A stretch of 51,544 nt of DNA from Clostridiaceae bacterium (GCA_021771025.1 JAETPW010000013.1:1-51544), one strand, 5' to 3'. Numbered from the stretch's first letter, positions 8,394 to 17,190 are shown. Translations and numbers: made by a program. Notes: generated from the sequence alone by a model not told the origin.

Positions 8394-9533
8394 TTATTTT
8401 TTCCTTTTGCTAAACCAGTTCGTTACCAAAAGAAATCCGATGATAAATAGAATAATCATTCCTATATTCATTAAAAATGGTTGTGTACTTTCCCACGTGA
8501 TTTCTTCCATTGTTTTGATGTATTCATTGTTTTGAATGTACCAATAGGAAGGTAAAATATGCACTATTGTTAATATGCTATCTGGTAGCCATTCAACCGG
8601 TACAAATGATCCACATAAAAACGCACTTCCTAAGGAGATGACATTAGCTACTCCTGATATAGCTTCTTTATTTTGCAGAATACTTCCGATTAAGAAGGCT
8701 ATGGATAATGCACATATCGTGAAGATGAAGGAATTTATAGCATAGTATAACCCATGAAGGGTAAACATGACGTCTTTCACTAATATCATACTAATGACTA
8801 GATATACAGCCCATAGCGCAACACCTAAAACAATAATTCCTAAAAAATTGGCACGATTATAGTTTTTTGGTTTCATGGGGCTTACCATTGTTCTTTTTTT
8901 GATCATTTCCTTACGGAAACTGGACATAACCATTCCTACTACAAAGATACAGATGGCTAAAATGGAGTAATTAGCAAAATTAAAGTAGAAATTGGCTTGT
9001 GATAGTCCGTTATTATTGAGGTTTGATGTCATTTCTATGTTGATTTTTTGGTCTAGTGCTTGTTTTGTTTTTTCGATGATTTGATCTTCTTCTAGGTTGT
9101 TTTTTCGGTATGTGTCTGCTGTTTGTAAGTAATTGTTGGTAAGCATTTCTGCTAATGATGCTTCATAATTACCGTTAGACTGAATGATTAATTTTGGTTC
9201 TTTTCCTGCTAGCCAATCGGTTTGATAGTTTTCTGGTATCGTTATGATATAGCTCACTTCTCGGTAAAATAGAGCATCACTTAAGGCTTCTTCTTCTTGT
9301 TTTATGTCTTTGCGATTGGCGTTTTCCGTTAAGTATTGGGTTAATCCTTGGGTAATTCCTGAGTCTTTGTCTTGGTTGATGATACAAATATCTGGTTTGG
9401 TTATGGTAAAATCTGTACCTGTATCATTAGTGTTTAGGCTAAATGCCCCAAATATGACTAATATGGCGGTATATAAAATGATCATGACTTTATATTGTTT
9501 GAGTATTTTAAAAAAGTAGTTAAATACTATCAT
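8394..9533 (-). CDS. ABC-2 type transporter permease (second of pair)
   Basis: A 379-residue membrane subunit of an ABC exporter. One N-terminal membrane helix (about 17-33) is followed by a large extracytoplasmic domain (35-180) and five helices in the C-terminal half, ending in a basic KRKK tail: the ABC2_membrane_3 layout. It overlaps the preceding permease gene by 14 bp and completes the operon TetR, ATPase, permease, permease. The two permeases probably form a heterodimer. The substrate is unknown; exporters of this type move drugs, peptides or lipids. Confidence 0.88.
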   Translation of the reverse strand: MIVFNYFFKILKQYKVMIILYTAILVIFGAFSLNTNDTGTDFTITKPDICIINQDKDSGITQGLTQYLTENANRKDIKQEEEALSDALFYREVSYIITIPENYQTDWLAGKEPKLIIQSNGNYEASLAEMLTNNYLQTADTYRKNNLEEDQIIEKTKQALDQKINIEMTSNLNNNGLSQANFYFNFANYSILAICIFVVGMVMSSFRKEMIKKRTMVSPMKPKNYNRANFLGIIVLGVALWAVYLVISMILVKDVMFTLHGLYYAINSFIFTICALSIAFLIGSILQNKEAISGVANVISLGSAFLCGSFVPVEWLPDSILTIVHILPSYWYIQNNEYIKTMEEITWESTQPFLMNIGMIILFIIGFLLVTNWFSKRKK

Positions 9534-10704
9534 ATTTTTGCCTCCTTAATGCGATGGTGGATAGCGCAATGAGTACGATGGAAAAAATGATTAAACTAAT
9601 CACGTTAACCCAATAGCGTTCTAGTCCAGAGTAATAGTAAAGGGCATAAAATCCATCGGTAATCATACTGGCTGGGTTAATCTTGTTGACGATAGGTACA
9701 GCTGTGTCAATGATGTATTTCATGGTGATTCCCATCATTCCTGAGAAAAAACATCCGAGCATGGTAACGGCGATGAGGATTCCCATTTTGGTATCTTCTT
9801 TTCGTTTTAAGACTGTACCAACAAATACGCCTAAACTAAGCCCTGCTAAGGCTCCGACAAAGGCTAGTAAAATGATGGGGAATATTTTTTCTCCATAATC
9901 TACTTTAATGATCAATAAAGTAAAGGCAAATAGAAGCACAAGTCCTATTAGTTGAGCAACTAATGCTACTAAACTACTACTGATGATCATTTTCATTCGT
10001 TTTACTGGTGCAACACTTACTCTCATTCCCTTTGTACTCATGTTGGCTAATAGATTGTTAATGGCTGTCATTCCTAGTATGGCTCCATATAAACAGGCCA
10101 TAGCAATTAGGGTATAGTATTCGATCATGGTATAATCTAAGTGATTATTTTCGTTTTTTTGAGCCGTATAGGTTCCTTTTTCTTGTACAGATTGAAGCTC
10201 TTCATTAATTATTTTTTCTTGATCGATTGTGGTTATTCCTTGTTTCATTTGCTCTTCGATTTTTTGGGTGATTAGATCTACTACTATGTTTTTTTGTTTT
10301 TCTATTTCTTGAATGACATTTTGGAAGACGGTTTCTTCAATTCCACTTTTTTTCACTACTATTTTGGGTTCTTCCTTTTCTACGATTAGGTAGCCTGTTA
10401 TTTCTTCGTCTTCTAATAATTTTTTGGCTTCTTGTTCGTTTGCTGTGTAGTGAAGGGAAAATAGTCTGTCTTCACTATTTTCTTTTCCTAATGTTTCTAT
10501 GCTTTTTTGAAAAATTTCATCGTTATTCCATTCTTGATTTTGTACAATAGCTATGGGGAAAACGTCTAGTTTTTCGTCTTCTACTATGTTAGAAAAGGCA
10601 ATGTTGAAGAAAAATGCCATGATGATGGGAAAGGCAAATGTCCAAAAAATTAACATTTTATTGCGAAATAGACTTTTTAAGGCATAAGTAAATTGATGAA
10701 TCAT
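9520..10704 (-). CDS. ABC-2 type transporter permease (first of pair)
   Basis: A 394-residue permease with one N-terminal helix (about 17-36), an extracytoplasmic domain (40-190) and five helices from about residue 195 on, the same architecture as its downstream partner. The start codon comes within a couple of bases of the ATPase stop, and the end overlaps the next gene, so the genes are translationally coupled. Together with the ATPase it forms an export pump likely induced through the TetR-type repressor. Confidence 0.88.
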   Translation of the reverse strand: MIHQFTYALKSLFRNKMLIFWTFAFPIIMAFFFNIAFSNIVEDEKLDVFPIAIVQNQEWNNDEIFQKSIETLGKENSEDRLFSLHYTANEQEAKKLLEDEEITGYLIVEKEEPKIVVKKSGIEETVFQNVIQEIEKQKNIVVDLITQKIEEQMKQGITTIDQEKIINEELQSVQEKGTYTAQKNENNHLDYTMIEYYTLIAMACLYGAILGMTAINNLLANMSTKGMRVSVAPVKRMKMIISSSLVALVAQLIGLVLLFAFTLLIIKVDYGEKIFPIILLAFVGALAGLSLGVFVGTVLKRKEDTKMGILIAVTMLGCFFSGMMGITMKYIIDTAVPIVNKINPASMITDGFYALYYYSGLERYWVNVISLIIFSIVLIALSTIALRRQKYDSI

Positions 10705-10705
10705 A

Positions 10706-11644
10706 TTAATCCCTAAGCTCCTTTCCGGTTAGTTGTAAAAACACGTCATTTAGGCTTGGTTTTTCTGAGTAGATCCCGTCGTAGCTTATTTTTTCTTGTT
10801 TTAACCATTCTAGTAGATGAGTAAAATTGTTTTCTCCTTTTTGGAAGCTAATCATTAACTGATTTCCTTCATATTTTATTTCTTCTATGTTTGGGATTTT
10901 CTTGAGTTTTTCTTGCTTTTCTTGTGGCAAGTTTTCTACTTCTAAGGTTACTTTTTCTTCAATTCCGGCTAGTTCTTTTAGTTCATTTTTGGTTCCTTGG
11001 GCTATGATTTTCCCTTTGTCCATGATAATAATGCGGTCACATAGAATTTCCGCTTCTTCCATATAATGAGTGGTATATAATATGGTTGCTCCTTTATCAC
11101 GTAAAGCTTTGATTCCTTCTAATATATTGTTTCTACTTTGTGGATCTACAGCAACTGTTGGTTCATCTAAAAAGATCAATTTAGGTTCGTGGGCAATTCC
11201 ACAGGCAATGTTTAATCTTCTTAGTAATCCTCCGGATAGTTGTTTTGGGTAGAATTTTTTAAATTCTGATAAGCCTACAAATTCGATGGCTTTTTCTACT
11301 TTTTCTTTTCGCTCTTGTTTGTTGTTGATGTATAATCCGCAAAAATAATCAATATTTTCGTATACGGTTAATTCTTCGAATACGGCTACTTCTTGGAAGA
11401 TGACTCCGATATCTTTTTTGATGTCATAAGCATTTGGTTTCATCTCTTTTCCGAAAATTTTTATTTCTCCTTCATTCATCGTTAATAACGATAAGATACA
11501 ATTAATGGTGGTTGATTTTCCACTTCCATTTGGTCCTAAAAGCCCTAATATCTCCCCTTCTTCTAGGTTAAATGATAAATGATCTACTGCTGTTAGCTCT
11601 TTGTATTTTTTGGTTAGGTCTTTGACCTCAATTACTTTACTCAT
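10706..11644 (-). CDS. ABC transporter ATP-binding protein (DrrA/CcmA-like)
   Basis: A 312-residue ATPase of the exporter. Walker A is GPNGSGKST at 37-45, the signature is LSGGLLRRL in place of LSGGQ, and Walker B is LIFLDEPTVAVDP, followed by the switch His in TTHYMEEAE. The additional C-terminal domain of about 90 residues is typical of multidrug, antibiotic or bacteriocin-immunity exporters. It overlaps the TetR gene by 8 bp and directly precedes the two permeases. Confidence 0.92.
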   Translation of the reverse strand: MSKVIEVKDLTKKYKELTAVDHLSFNLEEGEILGLLGPNGSGKSTTINCILSLLTMNEGEIKIFGKEMKPNAYDIKKDIGVIFQEVAVFEELTVYENIDYFCGLYINNKQERKEKVEKAIEFVGLSEFKKFYPKQLSGGLLRRLNIACGIAHEPKLIFLDEPTVAVDPQSRNNILEGIKALRDKGATILYTTHYMEEAEILCDRIIIMDKGKIIAQGTKNELKELAGIEEKVTLEVENLPQEKQEKLKKIPNIEEIKYEGNQLMISFQKGENNFTHLLEWLKQEKISYDGIYSEKPSLNDVFLQLTGKELRD

Positions 11645-12215
11645 GGTTTAGTTCTCCTTTACTTTTTTCTTCTCGATATAAAGCATTAAATATATCGGTT
11701 AACATACTGGAAATCTGTTCTTCTGTAAATTGACAGGTTTGGGTGGCTAACATGGTGGCTAATCCATGGGTGAAAATCCATATTTTTAGATGGAACTCTC
11801 TTAATTGTTCTCCAGAAAATCCTGTTGCCTGGCTAACTTTTGTTTTAATGTCTTCATAGTTTTCATCATGAACCACAAATTCTTCTGCACTAATTTTATT
11901 TTTCCCCATCAAGATAATTTGAAATAGTTTTGGTTCTTCTTTGGCAAATCGAATGTAATTCATTCCCATAGCTTTGTATGGGTGTTCTTCTTTCCAACTT
12001 TCTTTTAGGTAATTTTGGTATGTTTCTTTGATTTTTACAATTAGTTCTTCCTTTAATTCTTCCATATTATTAAATTTGTGGAAGATTGGTTGAATGGAAC
12101 AATTTAACTTTTTAGCAATGGCTCTCGCGTTAATTCCTTCCATTCCTTTTTTTCTGACTATTTCATAGGCAGTTTGGATAATGGCTTCTTTTGAAATTCT
12201 AGTAACTGGTGGCAT
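11637..12215 (-). CDS. TetR/AcrR family transcriptional regulator
   Basis: A 192-residue regulator, the first gene of the exporter operon. The N-terminal helix-turn-helix (about 8-50) includes ARAIAKKLNCSIQPIFHKF. The C-terminal ligand domain resembles TetR_C-type WHG proteins (HLKIWIFTHGLATML). It very likely represses its own promoter, so an exporter substrate would act as inducer. A promoter is visible upstream at 12258-12286; no clear operator palindrome could be assigned. Confidence 0.88.
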   Translation of the reverse strand: MPPVTRISKEAIIQTAYEIVRKKGMEGINARAIAKKLNCSIQPIFHKFNNMEELKEELIVKIKETYQNYLKESWKEEHPYKAMGMNYIRFAKEEPKLFQIILMGKNKISAEEFVVHDENYEDIKTKVSQATGFSGEQLREFHLKIWIFTHGLATMLATQTCQFTEEQISSMLTDIFNALYREEKSKGELNHE

Positions 12216-12257
12216 TTTATTCCCCCTTTCTGTATCGTTTGTTATATATCTAATGTT

Positions 12258-12286
12258 ATCTTATCATGGGTGCCTTAATTTGTAAA
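12258..12286 (-). promoter_or_regulatory. Promoter of the TetR-ABC exporter operon
   Basis: Reading the minus strand: TTTACA (12281-12286), 17-bp spacer, TAAGAT (12258-12263), about 40 bp before the start codon. Confidence 0.6.
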
Positions 12287-12300
12287 TAGAAATTGGGCGA

Positions 12301-12326
12301 AAAAAAAGAGGATTATCCTCTTTTTT
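12301..12326. terminator. Terminator after the sdpI-like gene
   Basis: The hairpin AAAAAAGAGGA-TTA-TCCTCTTTTTT separates the SdpR/SdpI unit from the TetR operon. It is symmetrical and could work in both directions. Confidence 0.75.
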
Positions 12327-12888
12327 ACGATATTGCCATAATAAAGGTTACCATTGAAATAATAATTGCTATGATGCCGCCAATAACAAAGCTATATCCC
12401 ATAATTCTAGTATATCGTCTAAATGTTTTTTCGTCTTTTGGGATAGGGTGTATCATTTGATAAGAATCTCGGTAACTCATTTTGGGTATATAATTTCCTA
12501 ATAAGATAAATAATACTCCTAATAGTAGACCTATACTTTGGCCAACATATACGGTACTTCCTAGTTGTGCTTCAATCATAACAAAGTAAATTCCGACGCT
12601 CATTACTGGTATCATCCATTCAAATATGTTCATGATTTTTGGTCTTTTTTCTCTTTTCTTTGTGGTAATTCCTACAATACAAGCACACATGGTTTGTAAA
12701 GCAGCCATAAATAGTGGTATTCCAAATAGAGCATATTCTTTGTCTGCATATTGATCTGGTTGGTTATTCATATTGTAATGGATTGGCATTTGATCTGGTA
12801 ATTTTGAATAGACCATTGCTCCTAGCAGCATGGGTAAAAGACAGACGAATACGGTAATGATTAATCTTTTTTTATTCATTTTTTCCAT
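12325..12888 (-). CDS. sdpI: SdpI/DUF1648 family membrane protein
   Basis: A 187-residue membrane protein with about five or six helices. The N-terminal helix is followed by the DUF1648 signature (YSKLPDQMPIHYNMNNQPDQ). The C-terminal half matches the SdpI domain. In Bacillus subtilis SdpI gives immunity to the SdpC killing toxin and sequesters the repressor SdpR at the membrane. Its pairing here with an SdpR-like repressor in one overlapping operon (17 bp) supports the same arrangement. No sdpABC toxin genes are in the window, so the signal detected could be a foreign toxin. Confidence 0.85.
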   Translation of the reverse strand: MEKMNKKRLIITVFVCLLPMLLGAMVYSKLPDQMPIHYNMNNQPDQYADKEYALFGIPLFMAALQTMCACIVGITTKKREKRPKIMNIFEWMIPVMSVGIYFVMIEAQLGSTVYVGQSIGLLLGVLFILLGNYIPKMSYRDSYQMIHPIPKDEKTFRRYTRIMGYSFVIGGIIAIIISMVTFIMAIS

Positions 12889-13153
12889 GATTATCCCCTC
12901 CTAATTGATAAATCCAAACTAATACTTCTTCAAAAACAGATACGTTTAGTTCATAGTAAATAAAGTTTTTGTATTTTGTTTCTGTAATTAAATTAGCTTT
13001 TTTGAGCTGTGATAAATGATACGATACTGTTGCTCCTGTCAGGTCAAATTTTTCGGCTATCTCCCCTGCTGATTTGCTTTCTTGCTTTAGCATTTCTAAT
13101 ATGTTTCTTCTTACTGGATCAGATATGGCTTTTAATGTTTCTGACATTCCCAT
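12872..13153 (-). CDS. sdpR: ArsR-family autorepressor, SdpR-like
   Basis: A 93-residue winged-helix repressor close to B. subtilis SdpR in length and pattern (LKAISDPVRRNILEML, then GEIAEKFDLTGATVSYHL and FIYYELN). It lacks the Cys cluster of metal-sensing ArsR proteins. The start follows a GAGGTG site. Its promoter is flanked by two copies of ATTTAGA-N6-TCTAAAT, which are very likely its own operators. It overlaps the sdpI-like gene. Confidence 0.88.
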   Translation of the reverse strand: MGMSETLKAISDPVRRNILEMLKQESKSAGEIAEKFDLTGATVSYHLSQLKKANLITETKYKNFIYYELNVSVFEEVLVWIYQLGGDNHGKNE

Positions 13154-13174
13154 TGGTTATCACCTCTTTCTCGT

Positions 13175-13194
13175 ATTTAGAAATATTTCTAAAT
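13175..13194. promoter_or_regulatory. Operator 1 for the SdpR-like repressor
   Basis: A perfect 20-bp palindrome, ATTTAGA-N6-TCTAAAT, just downstream of the -10 box of the sdpR-like gene, where bound repressor would block transcription. Confidence 0.75.
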
Positions 13195-13196
13195 AG

Positions 13197-13225
13197 ATTG
13201 TATGCTTTTTGATTTCTTTTGTCAA
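13197..13225 (-). promoter_or_regulatory. Promoter of the sdpR-sdpI-like operon
   Basis: Reading the minus strand: consensus TTGACA (13220-13225), 17-bp spacer, TACAAT (13197-13202). It is bracketed by two matching operators. Confidence 0.85.
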
Positions 13226-13230
13226 TAGAT

Positions 13231-13250
13231 ATTTAGATTTTTTTCTAAAT
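13231..13250. promoter_or_regulatory. Operator 2 for the SdpR-like repressor
   Basis: A second ATTTAGA-N6-TCTAAAT site with identical half sites and a T6 spacer, just upstream of the -35 box. The two dyad centres are 56 bp apart. Confidence 0.7.
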
Positions 13251-13271
13251 TCTTTCTTCTAGCAAACGGAT

Positions 13272-13313
13272 AAAACAACTTTCACTAATCTTTTAGTGGA
13301 AGTTGTTTTTGCC
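13272..13313. terminator. Bidirectional terminator downstream of htrA
   Basis: The long stem AAAACAACTT(T)CACT / AGTGGAAGTTGTTTT is flanked by A and T runs, between htrA and the sdpR-like promoter. Confidence 0.7.
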
Positions 13314-13429
13314 CTTTCCTTATTTTGATTTATTATATCATAGGTAGACTATGTGCACAAGCGAAAATTTTAAAATCTTGTTTTTTATGTTACTGCTATT
13401 TAATTCTTTTGTGGAAAAATAGGTAACGT

Positions 13430-13486
13430 GTCCCTAAAAGGAAGTTTTTTTCGTTTTTGGACCCGTCCCCAAAAGGAAGTTTTTTA
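13430..13486. repeat. Short direct repeat at the htrA 3' end
   Basis: Two near-identical units of about 20 bp (GTCCCTAAAAGGAAGTTTTTT-like and GTCCCCAAAAGGAAGTTTTT-like) about 34 bp apart. The second abuts the htrA stop codon. Function unknown. Confidence 0.5.
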
Positions 13487-13945
13487 TTTCTTTCCTAAAA
13501 TCACCTTAATTTCACGATTAATTTTACCTCTACTAATTCTTAAGGTAACCTCATCATCTGGCTTTTTCTGATAAACGTATTCTCGCAGATCATTCATTGT
13601 ATTTAATTCTTTTCCATCAATACCTAAAATGATATCGCCTTCTTTTAATTCTGTTTGGGAAGCTGGTCCTTTTTCTGTGATTTGTGCTACATAGATTCCT
13701 TGCTTAAAACTTACTTTTTGGTCTAAGTAAGGGATTACTTCTTTGTCATAAGCATAAATCCCAATGGTGGCCTGAGTAAATTCTCCTGTTTCTTGGAAAC
13801 TTTCAATGATTGGTTTGACTACATTGATGGGTATAGCGAACCCTATCCCTTCTGCTGTTGAGATTTTTACTGTGTTGATTCCGACTACTTCTCCATTAGG
13901 GTATATTAATGGTCCACCACTATTTCCGAGGGTTAATCGTTGCAT
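13484..13945 (-). pseudogene. htrA: HtrA serine protease, C-terminal fragment after frameshift
   Basis: The downstream half of an HtrA/DegP-type protease. It begins inside the catalytic loop with GNSGGP (the active Ser) and continues through the end of the protease domain. A PDZ domain (about residues 55-150 of this frame) includes QTELKEGDIILGIDGKELN. The upstream frame runs on 26 bp past its start and ends in INPRK where INPGNSGGP is expected. Removing one base near 13926-13930 (CCTCGG to CCCGG or CCTGG) restores one open frame of about 375 residues. Either the gene is dead or the assembly has a one-base insertion. Confidence 0.85.
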
Positions 13946-14612
13946 CGGTTTGGATTAAATCTGACATATAGGATTGATTGTTGGTTTCTTCTATTTTTAT
14001 GGTTCTATTTTTGGCACTGATAATTCCTGAAGTAACTGTTCTTCTGAATTCAAATCCAATTGGATTACCAATCGCATAAACTGTTTCCCCTACACGAATT
14101 TGATTTGAATTTCCTAATGTGACAAAGGGAAGGTTTTGGGCTTTTATTTTCGTGATGGATAAGTCTAGGTCTGAATCGCTCCAGACAACAGTTCCTTCAT
14201 AGTTGTTTCCATTTTCTAAGGTGATATAACATCGACTATATCTTTCTCCGGTTACGTGTTCATTGCTTAGAATATAGCCGTCTGCTGTGACTATCATTCC
14301 GGTTCCGAGTCCTAGTTCTGCTTCATTGCTTTTGGACAATATTGAATTTCCTGCATTTTTTAATTTAGAAATTCCGACTACGCTTTGTGTCATTTCTTCA
14401 ATGGTATCTGCTACTGTTTTGCTTTTTTCTTGCACGTTTTCCACAGTTTGTTCTTCTGCTGTGGATTGTACTTTTTGGGCTTGATAATTTTCTGGTTTTA
14501 TTTCGATATTACTGTAGGTTACATAGAGAAATACTACACTGACCCATAGGATTATCCCAATCATTGCTGTTATGACTATTTTTTTGGCTTTATTTTTTCT
14601 TCTTCTTCTCAC
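13920..14612 (-). pseudogene. htrA: HtrA serine protease, N-terminal fragment before frameshift
   Basis: The front half of the membrane-anchored quality-control protease: a basic N-terminus, one membrane helix (about 11-32), a linker, then the trypsin-like domain with catalytic H119 (ILSNEHV) and D150 (SDLDLSITKI). It stops at residue 230, immediately before the catalytic serine loop, which is found intact in the overlapping -1/+2 frame. Both halves are otherwise well conserved, which suggests a very recent mutation or a sequence error rather than long-standing decay. Confidence 0.85.
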
Positions 14613-14670
14613 TATTTTGTCACCTCAAAATTAGTATTTCCGAATTTGTAGCTTTTAATCTTGCATGGCA

Positions 14671-14710
14671 GAAAAAGAATGAATTTTTCTACGAAAATTC
14701 ATTCTTTTTT
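14671..14710. terminator. Terminator-like hairpin upstream of htrA
   Basis: The stem AAAAAGAATGAATTTT / AAAATTCATTCTTTTTT around a 5-6 nt loop has A and T tracts on both sides. It probably ends transcripts from the acyl-CoA synthetase side. Confidence 0.65.
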
Positions 14711-14816
14711 GTTTATTCTTTATTTTTTATTGTTTGTTCTTTAATTTTTGTTCGGTTTCAACTATAGGTTCAGATTACAAAATCACTTTTTTCTGAGTAA
14801 CCAGAACGGTCGCACT

Positions 14817-15065
14817 TACTATTCACAGCCTTATTAATTGTAGAGAAGTGTAAAAAAGGAAGCTTAGCCAATGATAATCCTATTAATTTATACCTGACAG
14901 TTCCCTTTTGACCCGCGTTAGGCTTAAAACCCGATAACAGGCTTCTTTGTTAGGGACTTAAGGGTTTTAAAATGACCCTGCTATGGAAGGTTAAATGAAT
15001 AGGATTATCATTGGCTAAGCTTCCTTTTTTACACGGTTCCCCTTTTCTGCAAGCCGTGAATAGTA
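14817..15065 (+). repeat. Structured interspersed element, copy A
   Basis: A core of about 101 bp (14892-14992) is enclosed by a perfect 37-bp inverted repeat (14848-14884 with 14998-15034). The core begins with CTGACAGTTCCC and ends with GACCCTGCTATGGAAG. Inside it, TTAAAACCC pairs with GGGTTTTAA, and TAACA pairs with TGTTA. A further outer inverted repeat (TACTATTCACAGCC-like at 14817 with its complement at 15051-15065) makes it look like a unit with ends. It is intergenic, downstream of the acyl-CoA synthetase gene. Copies B and C share the core but not the stem sequence. Confidence 0.85.
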
Positions 15066-15122
15066 GCCGGTGGTTACCTCTTGATTGATGTAGTGACTAA
15101 TTATTTGCTCAGCTCAGCTTAA

Positions 15123-16853
15123 CTAATTTAATTTTTTTAATTCTTCATAACGTTTTACTTTTTGTGTGGTAGTTTTTACTAATTCTTCTGTGGTAATGGA
15201 GATTTTTTTGATGTGTTTGAAAATGGGTAAATTTTCATTGATTTTTTTAACTTCTTTCCAAAGGATTTCTTCGTATTCTTTTTCTGTTTTTTCTCCTAAT
15301 GTTTCTTTGATTCTTTCTGCATCATAGACAATTTTTGCACATAACATGGTATCTGTTGTGTCTTTATCTCGGCTATAGACTAATGATTCTACTACATAAG
15401 GAATTTTGTTGATTAAGAATTCAATTTCTTGTGGATATACATTTTTTCCGTTTTTTAAGACGATGATGTCTTTTTTTCTCCCTGTGATGTAGATGAATCC
15501 TTCTTCATCAATATAACCAAAGTCTCCTGTTGAGAACCATCCGTCTTTTAAGGCTTTTTTGGTTTCTTCTTCGTTTTCGTAATACCCCATCATTACGCTT
15601 GGTCCTTTTACGGTAATTTCTCCTACGCCTTCTTGGTCAGGATTTTCTATTTTGACTTCTAGGCTGGGAAGGGCTAATCCTACTGAGCCTGGTCTTTTTT
15701 CTTTGTCGGTTTCTGCTGAGATTACGGGAGATGTTTCGGTTAAGCCATAACCTTGTATTAAATCGATCCCTAAGTCTTTAAATCCGAGGATGGTATCTTT
15801 ATTCATTGGTGCAGCACCATAGAGAACTACTCTTAAATGTCCTCCAAAGTTGTCTAAAACTTGTTTGAAAATTACTTTTCGTAGGTCAATGTGGCATTTT
15901 AATAATGTATTCGATAGTTTGGTCATGGTTTTTATTAGTTTTGTTTTTCCTTGATCATCTATAGCTTTGATAATCTTTTTGTACATGGTTTCTAATACGA
16001 GTGGTACTGCTACAAATACAGATACTTGATATTCGGCTAAATTTTTTTGGATATGTTTTAGTCCATCGCAAAAGGCTACTGTTGCTCCACAATAAAAACC
16101 ATAAATAAAAGTGATTGTACATTCAAAGGTATGATGAATGGGCAAAAAGGATAGTAGTGTATCAGTTGGATAAATTTTTACCCAGCTGGCTATATCTGTG
16201 ATGTTACTGCATATATTTTTTTGACTTAACATTACTGCTTTTGGTTCATTTGTCGTTCCTGATGTAAATAGCATGATGCTCATTTTATTTTCGTCTATTT
16301 CAATGTTATCGTATGAGGTGTCTCCCTTTTCTATCAGTTGTTTGCCTTGATTAAGTAAATTATTAAGGGTTTCTATTTCTGGATCTTCTCTTTCGTCCAT
16401 ACAGATGATTAAATTTAGTTGATTGTCATGATTTTTTTTGCTTTCTTTGACTACTTCTATGTATTTTTCGTCACAAATAATTACTTCTGCTTCACTTCTT
16501 CTAATTAGTGTTGTTATTTCTTTGTCTGGTAACGCTCTATCTATTGGTACGATGACCATATCTCCACAGGTTACTGCTAGGTAGCTTATGCACCATTCAT
16601 AACGGTTGTTTCCAATAAGAACAACTCTTTTCCCTTGTAATCCTAAGGATAGTAGCATTGTGCTTAATGCTTTGATGTCTTTTCCTGTTTGCTCATAGGT
16701 TTTATTTATGTATTCTACTGGTTTGGCCATATAATCTTTTTTGTATTTATAGGCGATTTGATCTGCGTGTTGTTCACATGAATAATCAACTAGTTCCCTG
16801 TAGTTAATAACTTTTCTTGACTCGTATACTTTTCGGTTGGTGTTTTTTTCCAT
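15123..16853 (-). CDS. AMP-forming long-chain acyl-CoA synthetase family protein
   Basis: A 576-residue adenylate-forming enzyme that would activate a carboxylic acid, most likely a fatty acid, to acyl-AMP and then acyl-CoA. Visible motifs are the P-loop FTSGTTNEPKA at 196-206, YGLTETS at 369-375, STGDFGYID around 441-449, TGRKKD at 458-463 and the C-terminal catalytic Lys region (TTTQKVKRYEE). Its length and layout match COG1022-type ligases. It diverges from the NRPS gene across a 330-bp gap and is a good candidate to supply the acyl chain used by the NRPS condensation domain. That link is inference; a general lipid role is possible. Confidence 0.88.
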   Translation of the reverse strand: MEKNTNRKVYESRKVINYRELVDYSCEQHADQIAYKYKKDYMAKPVEYINKTYEQTGKDIKALSTMLLSLGLQGKRVVLIGNNRYEWCISYLAVTCGDMVIVPIDRALPDKEITTLIRRSEAEVIICDEKYIEVVKESKKNHDNQLNLIICMDEREDPEIETLNNLLNQGKQLIEKGDTSYDNIEIDENKMSIMLFTSGTTNEPKAVMLSQKNICSNITDIASWVKIYPTDTLLSFLPIHHTFECTITFIYGFYCGATVAFCDGLKHIQKNLAEYQVSVFVAVPLVLETMYKKIIKAIDDQGKTKLIKTMTKLSNTLLKCHIDLRKVIFKQVLDNFGGHLRVVLYGAAPMNKDTILGFKDLGIDLIQGYGLTETSPVISAETDKEKRPGSVGLALPSLEVKIENPDQEGVGEITVKGPSVMMGYYENEEETKKALKDGWFSTGDFGYIDEEGFIYITGRKKDIIVLKNGKNVYPQEIEFLINKIPYVVESLVYSRDKDTTDTMLCAKIVYDAERIKETLGEKTEKEYEEILWKEVKKINENLPIFKHIKKISITTEELVKTTTQKVKRYEELKKLN

Positions 16854-16925
16854 TCTCTTCCCTCTTTCTTTTTATTGTGTTAATTTTATCTTAAAACATT
16901 GTATTTGGCAATAGTTTTTTTGAAT

Positions 16926-16957
16926 TTAAAATGACCCTGCTATGGAAGACTAAATTT
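16926..16957 (+). repeat. Structured interspersed element, 3' fragment (copy D)
   Basis: A 32-bp remnant identical to the 3' end of the element core and start of the right stem (TGACCCTGCTATGGAAGACT, then AAATTT). It carries the GAC version of the closing pairs, as in copy B. The left half is missing. A small hairpin (GTGT-cggt-ACAC) follows. It lies between the acyl-CoA synthetase and NRPS genes. Confidence 0.7.
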
Positions 16958-17121
16958 GTGTCGGTACACGAATATCACCAACTCGTTCAGGCGGGCCTCT
17001 TCTTCCTTAAAAAATAATTTATTTAAATCAAACTTTCTTCTATTTACGATTTCACACTATCTTTTACTTTCGACACCATTTAACTTTTTATGATAAAAAT
17101 CTACTTTTTTACGCAAAAAAT

Positions 17122-17150
17122 TTGCAATTTTATTTCATCTTTTGTATAAT
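17122..17150 (+). promoter_or_regulatory. Promoter of the NRPS operon
   Basis: TTGCAA (17122-17127), 17-bp spacer, consensus TATAAT (17145-17150), about 40 bp before the NRPS start codon. Confidence 0.75.
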
Positions 17151-17190
17151 GACTCTAGTAAATTAATAATGAGAATAAAGGGTGAAAATT

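Noticed and set aside
14817..15065. Insertion sequence or group II intron end as explanation of the hairpin element
   Set aside because: No transposase or reverse-transcriptase frame and no domain V-like hairpin; the unit is only about 200-250 bp and its stems vary between copies.
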